Assembly: GCF_013415845.1 (NCBI RefSeq)
Contig: NZ_CP058907.1
Location: 1,240,001 to 1,304,000, forward strand
Length of the DNA: 64,000 nucleotides
DNA from: Rhodopseudomonas palustris
GTDB lineage: Bacteria > Pseudomonadota > Alphaproteobacteria > Rhizobiales > Xanthobacteraceae
Direction of reading: 5' to 3'
Below are positions 61,432-64,000 of the stretch, in pieces. Numbering within the stretch: the first letter of the stretch is position 1; the number at the start of each line of letters is the position of its first letter. The notes under the pieces were generated by a model. It made no database searches and was not told where the DNA came from. It worked only from the letters and a program-made list of their open reading frames with translations. A program made the translations under genes and the position numbers.

Positions 61432-61737
61432 CTACTCCTCCGGCTCCGTCGTGAACAACAGCGGATAGCCCTTGGCGCGGCCGGCGTCGGTGGCGCGGGT
61501 GGCTTTGGTCTCGGCGACGTCCTTGGTGAACACCCCGACCACGCAGACGCCGCGCTGATGCGCGGTGAGCATCACCTTGGTGGCTTGATCCTCGGTCATC
61601 CGGAACTCGCCCTTCAGCACCGACACCACGAACTCGCGCGGCGTGTAGTCGTCGTTGACCAGGATCACCTTGTGCAGCTTCGGCCGCTCGACCTTGATTT
61701 TGGCCTTGGTCTTCGGCTTCAGGTCGATGTTGCTCAT
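61432..61737 (-). CDS. clpS: ATP-dependent Clp protease adaptor
   Basis: ClpS binds N-degron substrates and hands them to ClpAP. The 101 residues contain the conserved core KVILVNDDYTPREFVVSVLKGEF, the helix MTEDQATKVMLTAHQRGVCVVGVFTKDVAETKA and GYPLLFTTE. ATG 61737 (MSNIDLKPK) gives the usual length; an ATG 11 codons upstream is possible. The Lys-rich N-terminal tail (KPKTKAKIKVERP) is the part that contacts ClpA. clpA is not within the window. Confidence 0.94.
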   Translation of the reverse strand: MSNIDLKPKTKAKIKVERPKLHKVILVNDDYTPREFVVSVLKGEFRMTEDQATKVMLTAHQRGVCVVGVFTKDVAETKATRATDAGRAKGYPLLFTTEPEE

Positions 61738-61983
61738 CCGGTGCCGACCCGCGTCGCGTGTTGGTTGCATCCTCGTGTCGCCCAATCCTACAGCCTCAAC
61801 GGTCCCGGGAAAACCGGGGCGGTTGAGCTAAGCACATCGCTGTGCGGGAGGCTTGCTTTGCATCGCACGCTCACGATCGATGATCGTTAGTGACTGGAAA
61901 GTGATCGGGATGGAACCGGCTTGGCCGCTTTTCGTCATCTGGTTTGCATGTCACCATCGCGGTTGGTCGACCGGAGGGCTGCG

Positions 61984-62820
61984 ATGCGCTGGTGGGTCTC
62001 GATCGGAATCGTGCTCGCCGTCGCAGCGGCCGGCATAGCCGCTGTCGCCGCGCCCAACCAGGCGCCGCAATCCGCAGCGGGTGACGATGCCAAGCAGGTC
62101 GACGTCGAGCTGGTACTGGCGGTTGACGTCTCCTACTCGATGGACGTCGACGAACTCGCGGTGCAGCGCGAAGGCTATGCCCAGGCGCTGATCTCCAGCG
62201 AATTCCTCAAGACCCTGAAAACCGGCCCGACCGGCCGGATCGCGGTGACGTATTTCGAATGGGCCGCGTCCAGCGATCAGAAGATTATTCTTCCGTGGCA
62301 CATCATCGACGGGCCGGAATCCGCCGATGCGGTCGCGGCCGAGATCCTGAAGGCGCCGCTGCGCCGTGCTTCGCGGACTTCAATCTCCGGCGCCATCAAC
62401 TTCGCGCTGCCGCTGTTCGAGCAAAACCCGTATCACGGGCTGCGACGGGTGATCGATATCTCCGGCGACGGCCCGAACAATAACGGCGAGCCGGTGACGA
62501 TCGCGCGCGATGCCGCGGTCGCCAAGGGCGTCGTCATCAACGGCCTGCCGATCATGGTGAAAGAGCCGTCCTACTCGATGATGGATATCGAGAATTTGGA
62601 TTATTACTACGAGGACTGCGTCATCGGCGGTCCCGGCGCTTTCGTCGTGTCCATCAAGGATCGCGCCAAGTTCAAAGAGGCGATCCACACCAAGCTGGTG
62701 ATGGAGGTCGCCGGCCACACTCCGCCCGCCCGCATTGTCCCGATCGCCGACGAGCACCGTCCCGCTCGGGTGTCGTGCCTGATTGGCGAGAAGGTCTGGC
62801 AGGATCGGTGGGGGCGGTGA
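61984..62820 (+). CDS. DUF1194 secreted vWA-like protein
   Basis: This 278-residue protein has a signal peptide (MRWWVSIGIVLAVAAAGIAAVAA). A von Willebrand A-like domain follows with an intact metal motif DxSxS at Asp48-Ser52 (AVDVSYSMD). RTSISGAINFALPLF and VIDISGDGPNNNG continue the fold as in DUF1194. It is probably periplasmic and binds a divalent cation and a protein partner. ATG 61984 was chosen because the signal peptide starts there. It is not linked to the moxR cluster. Function unknown. Confidence 0.85.
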   Translation: MRWWVSIGIVLAVAAAGIAAVAAPNQAPQSAAGDDAKQVDVELVLAVDVSYSMDVDELAVQREGYAQALISSEFLKTLKTGPTGRIAVTYFEWAASSDQKIILPWHIIDGPESADAVAAEILKAPLRRASRTSISGAINFALPLFEQNPYHGLRRVIDISGDGPNNNGEPVTIARDAAVAKGVVINGLPIMVKEPSYSMMDIENLDYYYEDCVIGGPGAFVVSIKDRAKFKEAIHTKLVMEVAGHTPPARIVPIADEHRPARVSCLIGEKVWQDRWGR

Positions 62821-62948
62821 GGGCGCGGACGGATCGGGCGTCTCCGTCCGGATCAGTTCGAGCGGGATGACTTGCCAATTCAGAATTCAGTCATCCCGCT
62901 CCAAGGTTGATCGGATCGGCCGTTATCCGATCATGGACGCGACGACCG

Positions 62949-64000
62949 TCAGGCGGCCGCCCGGAAGATGGTTTCGATCTCGGTCTGCGTCGCCTGCTTC
63001 GGATTGGTGAAGCCGCACGCATCCTTCAGCGCGTTGGCGGCGAGGATCGGCACGTCGGTTTCCTTCATGCCGAGACCGCCGAGACCGGGCGGAATGCCGA
63101 CATCGGCCGATAGCCGCTGGATGGCATGAATGGCGGCATCGGCGCCTTGGGCATCGGTCATGCCGGTGGTGTCGACGCCGAGCGCGTGGGCGACGTCCTT
63201 CAGCCGTCCCGCCGCGACTTGCGCGTTGTAGGCCTGCACGTGCGGCAGCAGCACCGCGTTGCAGACGCCGTGCGGCAGGTCGTAGAAGCCGCCGAGCTGG
63301 TGCGCCATCGCATGTACATAGCCGAGCGAGGCGTTGTTGAACGCCATGCCGGCGAGGAAGCCCGCATACGACATCGCCTCGCGGGCGACGAGGTTCTGGC
63401 CCTCGGCGACCACGGTGCGCAGACTGTTGGAGATGATCGACATCGCCTTCAGCGCGCAGGCGTCGGTGATCGGCGTTGCGGCAATCGACACATAGGCTTC
63501 GATCGCGTGCGTCAGCGCGTCCATGCCGGTCGCGGCGGTCAGGGCCGGCGGCTTGCCGAGCATCAGTACCGGATCGTTGACCGACAGCAGCGGCGTGGTG
63601 TGGCGGTCGACGATCGCCATCTTCACCTGGCGTTCCTCGTCGGTGATGATGCAGAACCGCGTCATCTCACTCGCCGTGCCGGCCGTGGTGTTGATGGCGA
63701 TCAGCGGAAGCTGAGCGTGCGCCGACCGATCGACGCCTTCATAGTCCTTGATGCTGCCGCCATTGGTGGCGGTCAGCGCGATGCCCTTCGCGCAATCGTG
63801 CGCTGAACCGCCGCCGAGCGAGATCACGCAGTCGCAGTTCTCCTGCTTCAGCAGTGCAAGCCCGTCTTCGACGTTCTTGATCGTCGGGTTTGGCTTCGCG
63901 CCCGGGAAGACGACGCTGGTCACGTTGCGTTCGATCAGCATCGAGGCGATCTGGTCGGCGACGCCGAGCTTGTGCAGCCCGCTGTCAGTGACGATCAGCG
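62949..64000 (-). CDS. Iron-containing alcohol dehydrogenase, 5' end outside the window
   Basis: At least 350 residues of a group III Fe-dependent alcohol dehydrogenase are visible; the frame is open through the right edge ([18 protein letters not shown]) and the start lies beyond it. The NAD-binding [11 protein letters not shown] and the metal site residues in [15 protein letters not shown] (Asp, His) and [27 protein letters not shown] (two His) are intact. Members oxidise ethanol, butanol or diols, or reduce aldehydes. The C-terminus ends [11 protein letters not shown]. Nothing nearby indicates the substrate. Confidence 0.92.
   Translation of the reverse strand, partial: LIVTDSGLHKLGVADQIASMLIERNVTSVVFPGAKPNPTIKNVEDGLALLKQENCDCVISLGGGSAHDCAKGIALTATNGGSIKDYEGVDRSAHAQLPLIAINTTAGTASEMTRFCIITDEERQVKMAIVDRHTTPLLSVNDPVLMLGKPPALTAATGMDALTHAIEAYVSIAATPITDACALKAMSIISNSLRTVVAEGQNLVAREAMSYAGFLAGMAFNNASLGYVHAMAHQLGGFYDLPHGVCNAVLLPHVQAYNAQVAAGRLKDVAHALGVDTTGMTDAQGADAAIHAIQRLSADVGIPPGLGGLGMKETDVPILAANALKDACGFTNPKQATQTEIETIFRAAA

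Overview
The window reads as core chromosome of a high-GC alphaproteobacterium of the Nitrobacteraceae (Bradyrhizobiaceae), most likely Rhodopseudomonas palustris. Supporting signs are a fused cytochrome b/c1 gene (fbcH), family-specific small proteins (DUF6101, DUF6111, DUF4170, DUF2093, DUF1285), and a 302-residue fluoroacetate dehalogenase in which every active-site residue I remember for the crystallised R. palustris enzyme (RPA1163) sits at the expected position. Family names come from sequence recognition; no database was searched. No tRNA, rRNA, insertion sequence, prophage or CRISPR array was seen.

Layout. 0-9.7 kb: a partial gene, an L,D-transpeptidase, a DUF2076 protein, a glycosyltransferase/ChbG-HpnK pair, hisZ-hisG, rsmE, a repeat-bearing secreted protein, ubiA and a DUF6101 gene. 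10-15 kb: pmbA-cysQ-DUF4170-waaA-lpxK, ending in Kdo/lipid A synthesis. 15-24 kb: xseA and purD (divergent), fluoroacetate dehalogenase and tadA (convergent, overlapping), a pseudouridine synthase with a roughly 400-residue charged disordered N-terminus, and rsmD. 23-28 kb: pgsA-moaD-moaE-prmB, chained by overlaps, with uvrC upstream. 28-34 kb: an Omp25-like porin, a cold-shock protein, rlmJ, a CheY-like regulator, a FlK-like thioesterase, a tautomerase and hisS. 34-38 kb: a class III aminotransferase, a membrane-anchored degenerate EAL protein and a HAD-IIA protein. 38-45 kb: a four-gene MoxR / DUF58 / BatA-DUF4159 / membrane vWA cluster. 45-48 kb: DUF1285-nudix-DUF6111-cca, all joined by 4-base overlaps. 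48-53 kb: DUF2158, queE, trmL, the bc1 operon petA-fbcH and a dienelactone hydrolase. 53-64 kb: a small CxxC protein, an SDR-pdxH pair, a lipoprotein, dnaJ-like, fabI, a histidine phosphatase, aroC, an adenylate cyclase, clpS, a DUF1194 vWA protein and a truncated iron alcohol dehydrogenase.

Most of the window is housekeeping: histidine, chorismate, purine and molybdopterin synthesis, fatty acid and phospholipid synthesis, tRNA/rRNA modification and respiration. The points most worth a second look are: the MoxR/vWA cluster; the fluoroacetate dehalogenase together with a FlK-like thioesterase that keeps the Thr/Glu/His set; a duplicated CCTATATAGG palindrome in the pdxH/lipoprotein divergent region; full-length HisG coexisting with HisZ; the degenerate EAL protein; and three families of palindromic intergenic repeats. 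I found no clearly novel defence or mobile system.
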